Assembly: GCA_000492175.2 (NCBI GenBank)
Contig: CP097573.1
Span: forward strand, 1,054,001-1,118,000
Length of the DNA: 64,000 bases
Origin: Firmicutes bacterium ASF500
GTDB lineage: Bacteria; Bacillota; Clostridia; Oscillospirales; Oscillospiraceae
Direction of reading: 5' to 3'
Shown: positions 16,535-24,948 of the stretch, in pieces
How the letters are laid out: the number at the start of each line of letters is the position of its first letter
How positions within the stretch are numbered: position 1 is the stretch's first letter
The notes under the pieces: model-generated
The model's input: the letters and a program-made list of their open reading frames with translations, nothing else
Told to the model about the DNA's origin: nothing
The model's database searches: none
Made by a program: the position numbers and the translations under genes

Positions 16535-16633
16535 AAAAGATACTCTCCTGCGGTCACAGCACAAGAGGGATCAAAATCCCAATAAAAACGTGCGTTAGGA
16601 TCACAGGGAAGTACCGCAGCTATCGTAACACAG

Positions 16634-16669
16634 GCCCGGAGGATCTGTCAAGGCGCAGATTCTTCGGGC
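16634..16669 (+). terminator. Hairpin upstream of virD4 (possible attenuator)
   Basis: GCCCGGAGGATCTG pairs with CAGATTCTTCGGGC with a short loop, and a T-rich stretch (TATTTTTTGG) follows about 5 bases later. It lies in the 163-base gap between the pcfB-like and virD4 genes and could trim transcription of the secretion genes. Confidence 0.45.
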
Positions 16670-16697
16670 TGCTGTATTTTTTGGAGGTGAGGACGAT

Positions 16698-18494
16698 CTG
16701 AATCAACCATCCCGGACGGGTAAACTCGCCGTTTACCTGTTCCTCTACATCCCCGTGGTCTGGGCGGCGCTGCTGCTGGCCCAATCCCTGGGCGGCGGCC
16801 TGCCGGAGATCATTGCCAATCTGACGGCAGCCATGGAACACCCCTTCCACATCCAATGGATGGATCACAGTCTCGTGACCATCCTGGCCTGCACCGGGGC
16901 CTACATCATGGGCATCTGCCTCTACGCCGACCAGCAGGGCCGGACCCGTGACGGCGAGGAACACGGCTCCGCCGCTTGGGCCTCCCCCCGGCAGGTCAAC
17001 GCCATGTTCGCTCAGAAACAGAACAAGCTGCTGACCAAAAACGTCCGCCTGGGGCTGGATACCCACAAGCACCGCCGCTCCCTGAACGTGCTGGTCATAG
17101 GCGGTTCCGGCGCGGGCAAGAGCCGAACCTATGTGAAGCCGAATATCCTCGAAGCCAACACCAACTATGTGATCACGGACCCCAAGTCCGAAGTCCTGCT
17201 GGCTACGGGTGGATATTTGAAAAGCCAGGGCTACGATATCCGGGTGCTGAACCTCGTCAACCTGGAGCAGTCGGACGGCTATAATCCCTTCCGCTACATC
17301 CGGGACGAAAAGGACGCTCTCCGGCTGGTAAACAACCTGATTCAAGCGACTACGCCTAAAAACAGTCACAATTCCGACCCGTTTTGGGAGAAATCAGAGA
17401 CAGCTCTGCTCCAGGCCATCATCCTCATGCTGTGGCAGGAGGCTCCGGAATACGAACAGAACTTCTCCATGGTGATGCGGGTGCTGGAGTACGCCGAGGT
17501 CAAGGAGGAGGACGAGGAATACGTCTCGCCCCTGGATCTGCTCTTCCAGGCCATTGAGCGGGAGAAGCCGGACTGCGTGGCGGTGAGGCAGTACAAGGTC
17601 TTTAAAATGGCCGCCGGCAAGACCTCAAAGTCCATCCTCGTGTCCACCGCCGTCCGGCTGGCGTCCTTCAATCTGCCCCAGATCAAGGCCATTACAGACC
17701 ATGACGATATGGACCTCTACACTCTGGGAGAGAAAAAGTGTGCGCTGTACGCAGTGATCCCGGACAACGACAACAGCCTGAATTTTTTAGTGAGCCTGCT
17801 CTACGCCCAGGCGTTCCAGGCCCTCTACTACAGCGCGGACCAGATCCACCACGGACCCCTGCCCTGCCACGTCCACTTTATATTGGATGAGTTCGCCGCC
17901 ATGCCCCTCCCAGGCTTCACCCGTGAGCTGGCCACCATGCGCTCCCGCAACATTTCGGCCAGCACCATTATTCAGAATATGGCGCAAATCAAGGAACTTT
18001 TTAAGGACAGTTGGGAGACAATTCCGGGCAATAGTGACACAATTCTGTACTTGGGCGGCAACGAATCGTCCACCCACAAGTACATCTCAGAGGCCCTTGG
18101 GAAAGCCACGATTGACACCCGCACCCACGGTCAGACCAAGGGCAAATCCGGCTCGTACTCCACCAATTTTCAAATGAGCGGCCGCGAATTGTTGACTCCA
18201 GATGAGGTGCGTGGGCTGGACAACCGCTACGCCATCCTGTTCATCCGGGGCGCCAAGCCGGTGATGGATCTGAAGTACGAGCTGACCGATCACCCCGCCA
18301 TCCGTTACACCGTTGACGGCGGTGGGCCGCCCTACATCCACCATCAGGAAAAACCTGAGCTGAAGTTCCAGGGGGAACCGCTGTTCGCCCCGGAAACCGA
18401 AACATCTGATGAAGAAAAGGAGACTGCAACCTATGAAGATCATAAAGAAATCCCAGAAGCCCCTGAACACCCTGGAGCGCCAGAAGAAGATTGA
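16698..18494 (+). CDS. VirD4-type coupling ATPase
   Basis: The coupling protein links the relaxosome to the secretion channel. About 598 residues: two N-terminal membrane segments, Walker A GGSGAGKS (near 135), ITDPKSE, and a later Walker B-like FILDEFAAM. No ATG, GTG or TTG fits the expected N-terminus. CTG 16698 lies 10 bases after GGAGG and begins LNQPSRTGK, matching the MNxPxRTGK start of family members. A start at GTG 16755 would cut off the first membrane segment. The C-terminus is acidic. It overlaps the Maff2 gene. Confidence 0.93.
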   Translation: MNQPSRTGKLAVYLFLYIPVVWAALLLAQSLGGGLPEIIANLTAAMEHPFHIQWMDHSLVTILACTGAYIMGICLYADQQGRTRDGEEHGSAAWASPRQVNAMFAQKQNKLLTKNVRLGLDTHKHRRSLNVLVIGGSGAGKSRTYVKPNILEANTNYVITDPKSEVLLATGGYLKSQGYDIRVLNLVNLEQSDGYNPFRYIRDEKDALRLVNNLIQATTPKNSHNSDPFWEKSETALLQAIILMLWQEAPEYEQNFSMVMRVLEYAEVKEEDEEYVSPLDLLFQAIEREKPDCVAVRQYKVFKMAAGKTSKSILVSTAVRLASFNLPQIKAITDHDDMDLYTLGEKKCALYAVIPDNDNSLNFLVSLLYAQAFQALYYSADQIHHGPLPCHVHFILDEFAAMPLPGFTRELATMRSRNISASTIIQNMAQIKELFKDSWETIPGNSDTILYLGGNESSTHKYISEALGKATIDTRTHGQTKGKSGSYSTNFQMSGRELLTPDEVRGLDNRYAILFIRGAKPVMDLKYELTDHPAIRYTVDGGGPPYIHHQEKPELKFQGEPLFAPETETSDEEKETATYEDHKEIPEAPEHPGAPEED

Positions 18495-18792
18495 GCGCCG
18501 CGCCAAGCGGGCCTACGCTCTCTTCGCCTGTCTGGTGCTGTCCATGGCCGTCATGATCGTCCCCGCCTTCGCCGCGGACGATCCCCTCCAGATCGTGGAG
18601 AACCTGAGTGAGTTCATCTTTTCCCTGATCCGGGCCATCGGCCTGATCCTGCTGGGCTTCGGCATCCTCCAGCTGGGCCTGTCCCTCAAAAGCCACGACC
18701 CCTCCCAGCGGGCCAACGGTATGCTCACCATCGCCGGCGGTATCGTGATCACCTTTACCCGTGAGATCCTCACCCTCATCACTGGCGGATGA
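18433..18792 (+). CDS. Maff2-family small membrane protein
   Basis: The 119-residue protein has a basic N-terminus, a hydrophobic segment (YALFACLVLSMAVMIVPAF) and two more hydrophobic stretches, ending in VITFTREILTLITGG. This is the pattern of Maff2 proteins in Tn1549-like ICEs (VirB2/pilin-like position in the module). The upstream ATG at 18409 is less likely, since AAGGAG lies 11 bases before 18433. The start lies inside virD4. Confidence 0.75.
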   Translation: MKIIKKSQKPLNTLERQKKIERRAKRAYALFACLVLSMAVMIVPAFAADDPLQIVENLSEFIFSLIRAIGLILLGFGILQLGLSLKSHDPSQRANGMLTIAGGIVITFTREILTLITGG

Positions 18793-18853
18793 GAACAATG
18801 GGAGCAGGAGGGCGCATCCGCGCCCTCCGCCTTTTATTGGGAGGTGATTGACC

Positions 18854-19717
18854 ATATTTGAACGATTGATCAGCGGCGACGCCGTGGAACAGCTCCGAAC
18901 ACTGGATGCGGAGAGTGTCCATACCTGTGTTACTTCGCCGCCCTATTTTGGACTGCGGGACTATGGGATAAAGGGGCAGATCGGATTAGAGCCAACGCCC
19001 CAGGAGTATCTGGAACGGCTTGTCCAGGTGTTTCGGGAGGTGCGGCGGGCACTGCGGAAGGACGGGACCCTGTGGCTCGTCATAGGCGACAGCTACTGCC
19101 GGAAAAACTGTAGAAGCCTCAAAAACAAGGACTTGCTGGGCATTCCCTGGGCACTGGCCATGGCCCTGCGGACGGACGGCTGGTATTTGCGGCAGGACAT
19201 TATCTGGCACAAGCCCAACGCCATGCCGGAGGGGGTGCGGGACCGCTGCACCAGAAGCCACGAATATATCTTCCTGTTGTCCAAATCAGCGCGATACTAT
19301 TTTGACGCCGATGCCATCCGGGAATCCTTCATCACACCCACCCGTTCGGGAGAACGCCGGAGTTATCCGTCAGGCTGTGCCTCCAGCTTTGATCTGGATG
19401 CCGGACACCTTCCGCAAAGGGGGAACTTTGCCGGACTTCCCCTCAACCCGCTGGGCCGGAACAAGCGGGATGTCTGGACAGTCCCCAGCAGCAGCTTCCA
19501 GGGGGCGCACTTCGCGGTGTTCCCGGGGAAGCTGGCGGAACCCTGCATCCTGGCGGGAAGCCCCCTTGGCGGCACGGTGCTGGACCCCTTCATGGGCAGC
19601 GGTACAACCGGCGCTGTGGCGAAACGCCTGGGCCGGAGTTTTATCGGGATCGACCTATCCCCGGACTACTGCGCCATGGCCGCGAAACGAATTTCGGACG
19701 TAAAGGAGGTAGTGTGA
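18854..19717 (+). CDS. DNA methyltransferase, beta class, within the transfer module
   Basis: The [12 protein letters not shown] catalytic motif is near residue 30 and [11 protein letters not shown] near 243, so it is a beta-class N4-cytosine or N6-adenine methyltransferase of about 287 residues. The start is uncertain. TTG 18848 is only 3 bases from GGAGG (18840-18844), whereas ATA 18854 has 9-base spacing, the same as the ATA start of the PrgI gene. Its end abuts the TrbL-like start. It probably methylates the element. Confidence 0.9.
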   Translation: MFERLISGDAVEQLRTLDAESVHTCVTSPPYFGLRDYGIKGQIGLEPTPQEYLERLVQVFREVRRALRKDGTLWLVIGDSYCRKNCRSLKNKDLLGIPWALAMALRTDGWYLRQDIIWHKPNAMPEGVRDRCTRSHEYIFLLSKSARYYFDADAIRESFITPTRSGERRSYPSGCASSFDLDAGHLPQRGNFAGLPLNPLGRNKRDVWTVPSSSFQGAHFAVFPGKLAEPCILAGSPLGGTVLDPFMGSGTTGAVAKRLGRSFIGIDLSPDYCAMAAKRISDVKEVV

Positions 19718-20563
19718 GTGGGAAGCGGAAACTGGATCGTGGACAACCTGAACTCCGCCCTGGGGACCTGGAATGGGAAGCTGGCAGAGATCTGGCAGCT
19801 CCTCAGTACCACCCCGGAGGAGTTCAAGGGTGGCGGAGTCTGGACAGTCATGCAGGATATCAACGGCGCACTCCAAGCCATCGGCTGCGCCCTGCTGGTG
19901 CTGTTCTTTGTGATGGGCATCGTCAAAACCTGCTCGAGTTTTACGGAATTAAAGAAGCCGGAGATGGTATTCAAGTGCTTTATCCGTTTTGTGCTGGCCC
20001 AGGCGGCGGTGACCCACGGGATGGAACTGATGACGGCGCTCTTCAAGGTGGCGCAGGGCATGATCTCCACCATCATGACGGCCTCCGGGCTGTCGGCACT
20101 CACCGACACCACCCTGCCCGCTGAGATGGTCACCATCATCGAGGACGTGGGCTTCTTGGAGAGCATCCCCCTCTGGGCCATTACCCTGCTGGGATCGTTG
20201 TTTATTTGGGTGCTGTCCCTGATCATGATTTTAACCGTCTATTCCCGGTTTTTCAAGCTCTATCTCGCCACGGCCATCGCGCCCATCCCCATGGCCAGCT
20301 TCGCGGGACAGCCCTCCAGCAGTATTGGCGTGGCCTTTCTCAAGAGCTACGCCGCAATCTGTCTGGAGGGCTGCATCATCGTGTTAGCCTGTGTGATTTT
20401 CTCGGCTTTCGCCTCCACACCGCCCGCCATCGCGGACGATACCCTGGCGGCGGCCACCATCGTGTGGAACTATGTGGGCGAGGTGATTTTTAATATGCTT
20501 GTCTTGGTGGGCTGCATCAAAATGAGCGATAGGCTGATCCGGGAACTGATGGGGCTGGGCTGA
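19718..20563 (+). CDS. TrbL/VirB6-like membrane channel protein
   Basis: The 281-residue protein has about six hydrophobic segments, a soluble N-terminus and a C-terminus ending KMSDRLIRELMGLG, as in the CD0411/TrbL-like proteins of clostridial ICEs. It probably forms part of the inner-membrane channel of the type IV secretion system. GTG 19718 has AAGGAGG 8 bases before it and overlaps nothing. VAVFAS-type membrane sequences alternate with glycine-rich loops. Confidence 0.85.
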   Translation: MGSGNWIVDNLNSALGTWNGKLAEIWQLLSTTPEEFKGGGVWTVMQDINGALQAIGCALLVLFFVMGIVKTCSSFTELKKPEMVFKCFIRFVLAQAAVTHGMELMTALFKVAQGMISTIMTASGLSALTDTTLPAEMVTIIEDVGFLESIPLWAITLLGSLFIWVLSLIMILTVYSRFFKLYLATAIAPIPMASFAGQPSSSIGVAFLKSYAAICLEGCIIVLACVIFSAFASTPPAIADDTLAAATIVWNYVGEVIFNMLVLVGCIKMSDRLIRELMGLG

Positions 20564-20580
20564 CAAATCAAGAAATACGG

Positions 20581-21114
20581 TTACTTTTTCCTGTTCAATT
20601 TCAAGGAAATTCCTTTTTCATCGGCAGCTTTTTGGAACAGTGACGCTGCATAAACGGCACGCTCTTTCACGGTTGGCAGATCAGATGCCATAAGCTGATC
20701 AACGACACTTTGCACATCGGAAAGCTCCAGCAGATTGACTGCCAGACAAAAGAGCGTTTTCCTGCGCCCGTCATTGCAGGAAGAAAGCAGATACTCCAGC
20801 AACTGCACCTTCTCCCCCTGTTCGGCATTATAGCGCTCAGCTCCGATATCCCGCAGTTTTTCCATATCGGCTTTTTGCCTCCGTGCGGTGATAAAGGAGT
20901 CGTATTCGCCAATCTTCTCGTACTTTTCGCAAGGATACTGAGGGCACTCGCAACAATACTCCATGCCCCCATGTTCCAAACTGCATCGGGCAATTTTGCA
21001 GGATTGGTTTCCATTACCGCACCCGCCGCAATGTCCACCCAATCGCATGGTGCATAGTCCGCAGTTAAGTCCGCACAGGGAAAATAATAGATTTTTTCGG
21101 CTGAAACCCTTCAC
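20581..21114 (-). CDS. DUF3795-like cysteine-rich protein
   Basis: The N-terminus (LCGLNCGLCTMRLGGHCGGCGNGNQSC, then CECPQYPCEKYEKIG) has the cysteine-rich pattern of DUF3795 proteins, probably a Zn or Fe-S module. GTG 21114 follows GAGGAGG. The last 100 residues are helical. It lies antisense between trbL-like and prgI-like genes, another single-gene insertion. Function unknown. Confidence 0.75.
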   Translation of the reverse strand: MKGFSRKNLLFSLCGLNCGLCTMRLGGHCGGCGNGNQSCKIARCSLEHGGMEYCCECPQYPCEKYEKIGEYDSFITARRQKADMEKLRDIGAERYNAEQGEKVQLLEYLLSSCNDGRRKTLFCLAVNLLELSDVQSVVDQLMASDLPTVKERAVYAASLFQKAADEKGISLKLNRKK

Positions 21115-21179
21115 TAATCCGCCTCCTCACCCTTAAATAAGCTGCCTTATTGTAGCACAGGAGAGCGATAAAATCAACG

Positions 21180-21512
21180 TCACAGTCCTTGGGTGTCAAT
21201 GGCATACTCGCCAGCGGCCCTGGCCTGCCGGACGCGGTAGGCCAGCAGCTCCGCCATGGCCCGTTCCTCCCGCCAATCCTCCAGCAGTTCCCAGAGGCGG
21301 CGGAGCAGCGTCACCACCCAGGACAGGGCAGTGAGGCCGATCAGGGCGAAAAAGATGCCGTCCGCCAAAGCTGCGTGGGCCTGATACCAGCCGTGGAACG
21401 CTGTGAGCATCAGTGCTGCATAGAGCATGGGGACACCCAGCCGGAGCTTCAGGGCCAGACAGAACAGGATAGGCAGCAACATCAAGCCAAATCCAAATAT
21501 AAACAGCGTCAT
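21180..21512 (-). CDS. Small membrane protein (110 aa)
   Basis: Two or three hydrophobic segments (FIFGFGLMLLPILFCLALKL and IFFALIGLTALSWVVTLLRRL) are followed by a charged tail. ATG 21512 behind GGAGG was chosen over the upstream GTG at 21611, which would run into the prgI promoter region. Not recognised by family. Confidence 0.6.
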   Translation of the reverse strand: MTLFIFGFGLMLLPILFCLALKLRLGVPMLYAALMLTAFHGWYQAHAALADGIFFALIGLTALSWVVTLLRRLWELLEDWREERAMAELLAYRVRQARAAGEYAIDTQGL

Positions 21513-21613
21513 GTGACAGACCTCCCTTTTTCTGGTTTGTCGCATCTTACCATAGGCAGGCGGACCTTGCAACGGTCTGTCTGCCGATTCTTTCATTCTG
21601 GAGGTGATCACCC

Positions 21614-21967
21614 ATAGAAGTCCGCATCAACAAAGAAGTCCGGGACTACCAGGAGAGCCTGTTCTTCGGGCTGTCCCTGCGGCAGTTCCTGTTCGCCCTG
21701 CTGGCCGTGCTGGTGGCCGTGGGGCTGTATTTCGGCCTGCGCAATGTGGTGGGCAGCGGGGAGATCGGCTGGATCTGCGTCCTGGCCGCCTTCCCTTTCG
21801 CCCTGTGCGGTTTTTTTACCTACAACGGCATGACCTTTGAAAAGTTCCTCCTCGCCGTCATCCGCTCGGAGCTGCTGTATCCCAGAAAGCTGGTGTTCCG
21901 GGCAGAGAACCTCTACGCCCAGGCGATGGAGCATTCCACTGTAAAGGAGGCACTGAAGATTGATTAA
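21614..21967 (+). CDS. PrgI-family secretion protein (VirB3-like)
   Basis: Family members begin MEVRINKEVRDYxES.FFGLSLRQF. Here the same sequence begins at an ATA codon (21614), 9 bases after GGAGG (21600-21604), with no ATG, GTG or TTG near. Two hydrophobic segments follow (about 27-70), then a conserved NGMTFEKFL. The protein is 117 residues and overlaps the VirB4 start by 8 bases. PrgI-type proteins sit beside VirB4 and are VirB3-like. Confidence 0.85.
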   Translation: MEVRINKEVRDYQESLFFGLSLRQFLFALLAVLVAVGLYFGLRNVVGSGEIGWICVLAAFPFALCGFFTYNGMTFEKFLLAVIRSELLYPRKLVFRAENLYAQAMEHSTVKEALKID

Positions 21968-24296
21968 AACCTTGCAAAATACGCTGAAGCAGGACCGGGA
22001 GGGCTTCGTCCTCCCCAAGTCCGTGCAGGACGCCATCCCCATCCGCCGCCTCTGGCCGGATGGGATTTTTCAGTTCGGGAGCAAGTTCTCCAAGACCATC
22101 CGCTTCTCGGATATCAACTACGCCATCGCTTCGAAAGAGGACAAAACGTCCATGTTCCTGGGCTACTCGGAGCTGCTCAATGCCTTGGACACCGGCTCCA
22201 CCACCAAGCTCACCATCAACAATAAGCGGCTCAACCGCCAGGACTTCGAGCAGAAGATCCTCCTGCCCCGGCAGGATGACTATCTGGACGGCTACCGGGC
22301 GGAGTACAACGCCATGCTCATGGACAAGGTCACCGACAGCTCCAACAGCGTGGTGCAGGAGCGGTACATCACCCTCTCCGTCCACCGCAAGAGCATCGAG
22401 GAGGCCCGCACTTTCTTCGACCGGGTGACGGCGGATGTGACCACCCGTCTGAGCCACCTGGACGCCCACAGCGAGGAACTGGACGCGGTGGAGCGTCTCC
22501 GGGTGCTGCACGACTTCTACCGCACCGGCGAGGAAACGGAGTTCCATGTGGATCTGCGGGACCTGATGCGGAAGGGCCACAGTTTCAAAGACTCCATCTG
22601 CCCGGACAGCTTGGAGTTCAAGAAGGACTATTTTGTCATGGGGGACAAGTTTGGCCGGGTGCTGTTCCTGAAGGAGTACGCCAGCTATATCAAGGACAGC
22701 ATGATCTCTGAACTGACCGCCCTGAACCGCACCATGATGCTGTCCATTGACGTGATTCCCGTTCCCACGGACGAGGCCGTCCGGGAGATGCAGAACCGGC
22801 TGCTGGGTGTCGAGACAAACGTCACCAACTGGCAGCGCCGGCAGAACAGCAACAACAACTTCTCCGCTGTTGTCCCCTACGATTTGGAGCAGCAGCGGAA
22901 GGAGACCCGTGAGATGCTGGACGATCTCACCACCCGTGACCAGCGGATGATGTTCGCGGTGGTGACCCTGGTTCATCTGGCGGACAGCAAGGAGGAACTG
23001 GACAGCGACACAGACGCCCTCCAGTCCGCCGCCCGGAAGCATCTGTGCCAGCTCTCCACCCTGAACTGGCAGCAGGCGGACGGGCTGGTGACCGCCCTGC
23101 CCCTGGGCCTGCGGCGGATCGACGCCCTGCGCACCCTGACCACAGAGGCCCTGGCCGTCCTCATGCCCTTCAAGGCCCAGGAGGTGCGGGACCAGGGCGG
23201 GGTGTACTATGGGCAGAACGTCATCAGCAAGAATCTCATCATTGCCAACCGGAAGGAACTGCTCAACGGCAACGGCTTCGTCCTGGGTGTATCCGGCTCC
23301 GGCAAGTCCTTCACCGCCAAGCGGGAGATGGTCAATCTGGCCCTCTCTACGGAGGATGACATCATCGTCATAGATCCCGAATCGGAGTACCGGCCCCTCA
23401 TCGAAGGGCTGGGCGGCGAAGTGGTGAATATCTCCGCTACCTCCCCCAACCACATCAACGCCATGGACATGGAGCAAGGGTATGGCGATGGGGAGAACCC
23501 GGTGGTGCTGAAGTCTGAGTTTTTGCTGTCCCTGTGTGAGCAGCTCATGGGGGACCGGATGCTGTCCGCAAAGGAAAAATCCATCATCGACCGCTGCACC
23601 GCCAGCGTCTACCACAGCTACATCAAGGGCGGCTACCAGGGCAAAGCCCCCACCCTCCAGGACTTCCACGCCGAACTGCTCCGCCAGTCTGAGCCGGAGG
23701 CGCGGGATGTGGCACTGGCAATCGAGCTGTTCACCGAGGGCAGCCTCAACACCTTCGCCAAGCCCACCAACGTGGACACGGACGCCAGAATCCTCTGCTA
23801 CGACATCCGGGATCTGGGCAAGCAGCTCCTTCCCGTTGGTATGCTGGTAGTGCTGGACAGCGTGTTCAACCGGGTCATCCGCAACCGGGCACTGGGCCGG
23901 AACACCTGGGTCTATATCGATGAAATCTACCTTCTTTTCCAGCACGAATACAGCGCTAATTTCCTGTTTACCCTCTGGAAGCGTGTCAGAAAGTACGGGG
24001 CCTGCTGTACCGGCCTCACTCAAAACGTGGACGATCTGCTCCAGTCCCACACCGCCCGGACCATGCTTGCCAACAGCGAGTTCCTGGTCATGCTGAACCA
24101 GGCGGCCACAGACCGGGCGGAGCTGGCGCGGCTGCTGAACATCTCGGACAACCAGCTCTCCTACATCACCAACGTGGACTTCGGGCGCGGCCTCATCAAG
24201 TGCGGCAGCGCCATCGTGCCGTTTATGGACAATTTCCCCAAGAACCGGCTCTACCGCTTGATGTCCACCAAGCTGAGTGAGACCAACGTCGCCTGA
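21960..24296 (+). CDS. VirB4-type ATPase
   Basis: The 778-residue ATPase powers assembly of and transport by the secretion machine. Walker A GVSGSGKS is near residue 443; DDIIVIDPESEY follows, and a Walker B-like VYIDEIYLLF lies near 655. It starts at TTG 21960 (IKTLQNTLKQDREGF) with AAAGGAGG upstream. The N-terminal half has the usual CagE/TrbE-like domain. No disabling change seen. Confidence 0.95.
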   Translation: MIKTLQNTLKQDREGFVLPKSVQDAIPIRRLWPDGIFQFGSKFSKTIRFSDINYAIASKEDKTSMFLGYSELLNALDTGSTTKLTINNKRLNRQDFEQKILLPRQDDYLDGYRAEYNAMLMDKVTDSSNSVVQERYITLSVHRKSIEEARTFFDRVTADVTTRLSHLDAHSEELDAVERLRVLHDFYRTGEETEFHVDLRDLMRKGHSFKDSICPDSLEFKKDYFVMGDKFGRVLFLKEYASYIKDSMISELTALNRTMMLSIDVIPVPTDEAVREMQNRLLGVETNVTNWQRRQNSNNNFSAVVPYDLEQQRKETREMLDDLTTRDQRMMFAVVTLVHLADSKEELDSDTDALQSAARKHLCQLSTLNWQQADGLVTALPLGLRRIDALRTLTTEALAVLMPFKAQEVRDQGGVYYGQNVISKNLIIANRKELLNGNGFVLGVSGSGKSFTAKREMVNLALSTEDDIIVIDPESEYRPLIEGLGGEVVNISATSPNHINAMDMEQGYGDGENPVVLKSEFLLSLCEQLMGDRMLSAKEKSIIDRCTASVYHSYIKGGYQGKAPTLQDFHAELLRQSEPEARDVALAIELFTEGSLNTFAKPTNVDTDARILCYDIRDLGKQLLPVGMLVVLDSVFNRVIRNRALGRNTWVYIDEIYLLFQHEYSANFLFTLWKRVRKYGACCTGLTQNVDDLLQSHTARTMLANSEFLVMLNQAATDRAELARLLNISDNQLSYITNVDFGRGLIKCGSAIVPFMDNFPKNRLYRLMSTKLSETNVA

Positions 24297-24306
24297 ATTT
24301 CCGGTT

Positions 24307-24879
24307 TTATTTTCTGTTATTCGTATGCCAGGGACACCAAATCATGTGGTCGTCCACCATCCCGACAGCCTGCATAAACGAATAGACAATGGTGGACCCC
24401 ACAAATTTGAAGCCCCGCTTTTTCAAGTCCTTGCTGATCTGATCGGACAACGGGGTGGATGTAGGCAGCTCCGCCATGCTGTGTGGGGCGTTGATGATAG
24501 GTGTGTGATTGACATAGGCCCAGATGAATCGGTCGAAACTGCCGTATTCTTTTTGAATTTCAAGGAATGCTTTTGCGTTGCCAATAGCTGCGTTGATCTT
24601 GCCCCGGTGTCGGATAATCCCGGTGTTCGCCATAAGGGCTTCGATCTTTGCGTCATCATACAGCGCGACCTTTGGGGGATCGAAGTTGTCAAAAGCAGCG
24701 CAAAAGGCTTCCCGCTTTTTCAGCACCGTGATCCATGCCAGTCCGGCCTGCATCCCCTCCAGGATCAGCATTTCAAACAGTTTATTGTCATCGTGGAGGG
24801 GCTGGCCCCATTCGTTGTCGTGGTAGTCAATATATATCTGGTCGGGGCCGGCCCATTCACATCTGTATACCTGTTCCAT
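24307..24879 (-). CDS. tag: DNA-3-methyladenine glycosylase I
   Basis: Tag removes 3-methyladenine from DNA. The 190-residue protein shows the family start RCEWAGPDQIYIDYHDNEWG, a YHDxEWG motif, the ILEGMQAGLAWITVL helix and the zinc-site HMIWCPWH near the end. ATG 24879 follows GGAGGG. The frame extends upstream but without homology. It is antisense between virB4 and the hydrolase gene. Confidence 0.93.
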   Translation of the reverse strand: MEQVYRCEWAGPDQIYIDYHDNEWGQPLHDDNKLFEMLILEGMQAGLAWITVLKKREAFCAAFDNFDPPKVALYDDAKIEALMANTGIIRHRGKINAAIGNAKAFLEIQKEYGSFDRFIWAYVNHTPIINAPHSMAELPTSTPLSDQISKDLKKRGFKFVGSTIVYSFMQAVGMVDDHMIWCPWHTNNRK

Positions 24880-24948
24880 TGACGCTCCCTCCTTTGGAGG
24901 ACAGTGTACCATAAAATGACGGAAAACGCAAAAGTGAGGTGAGAGAGT

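Noticed and set aside
21858..24050. 730-codon open frame on the minus strand
   Set aside because: It is the antisense shadow of the virB4 gene, whose GC-rich codons leave the opposite frame open; the protein has no recognisable motif.
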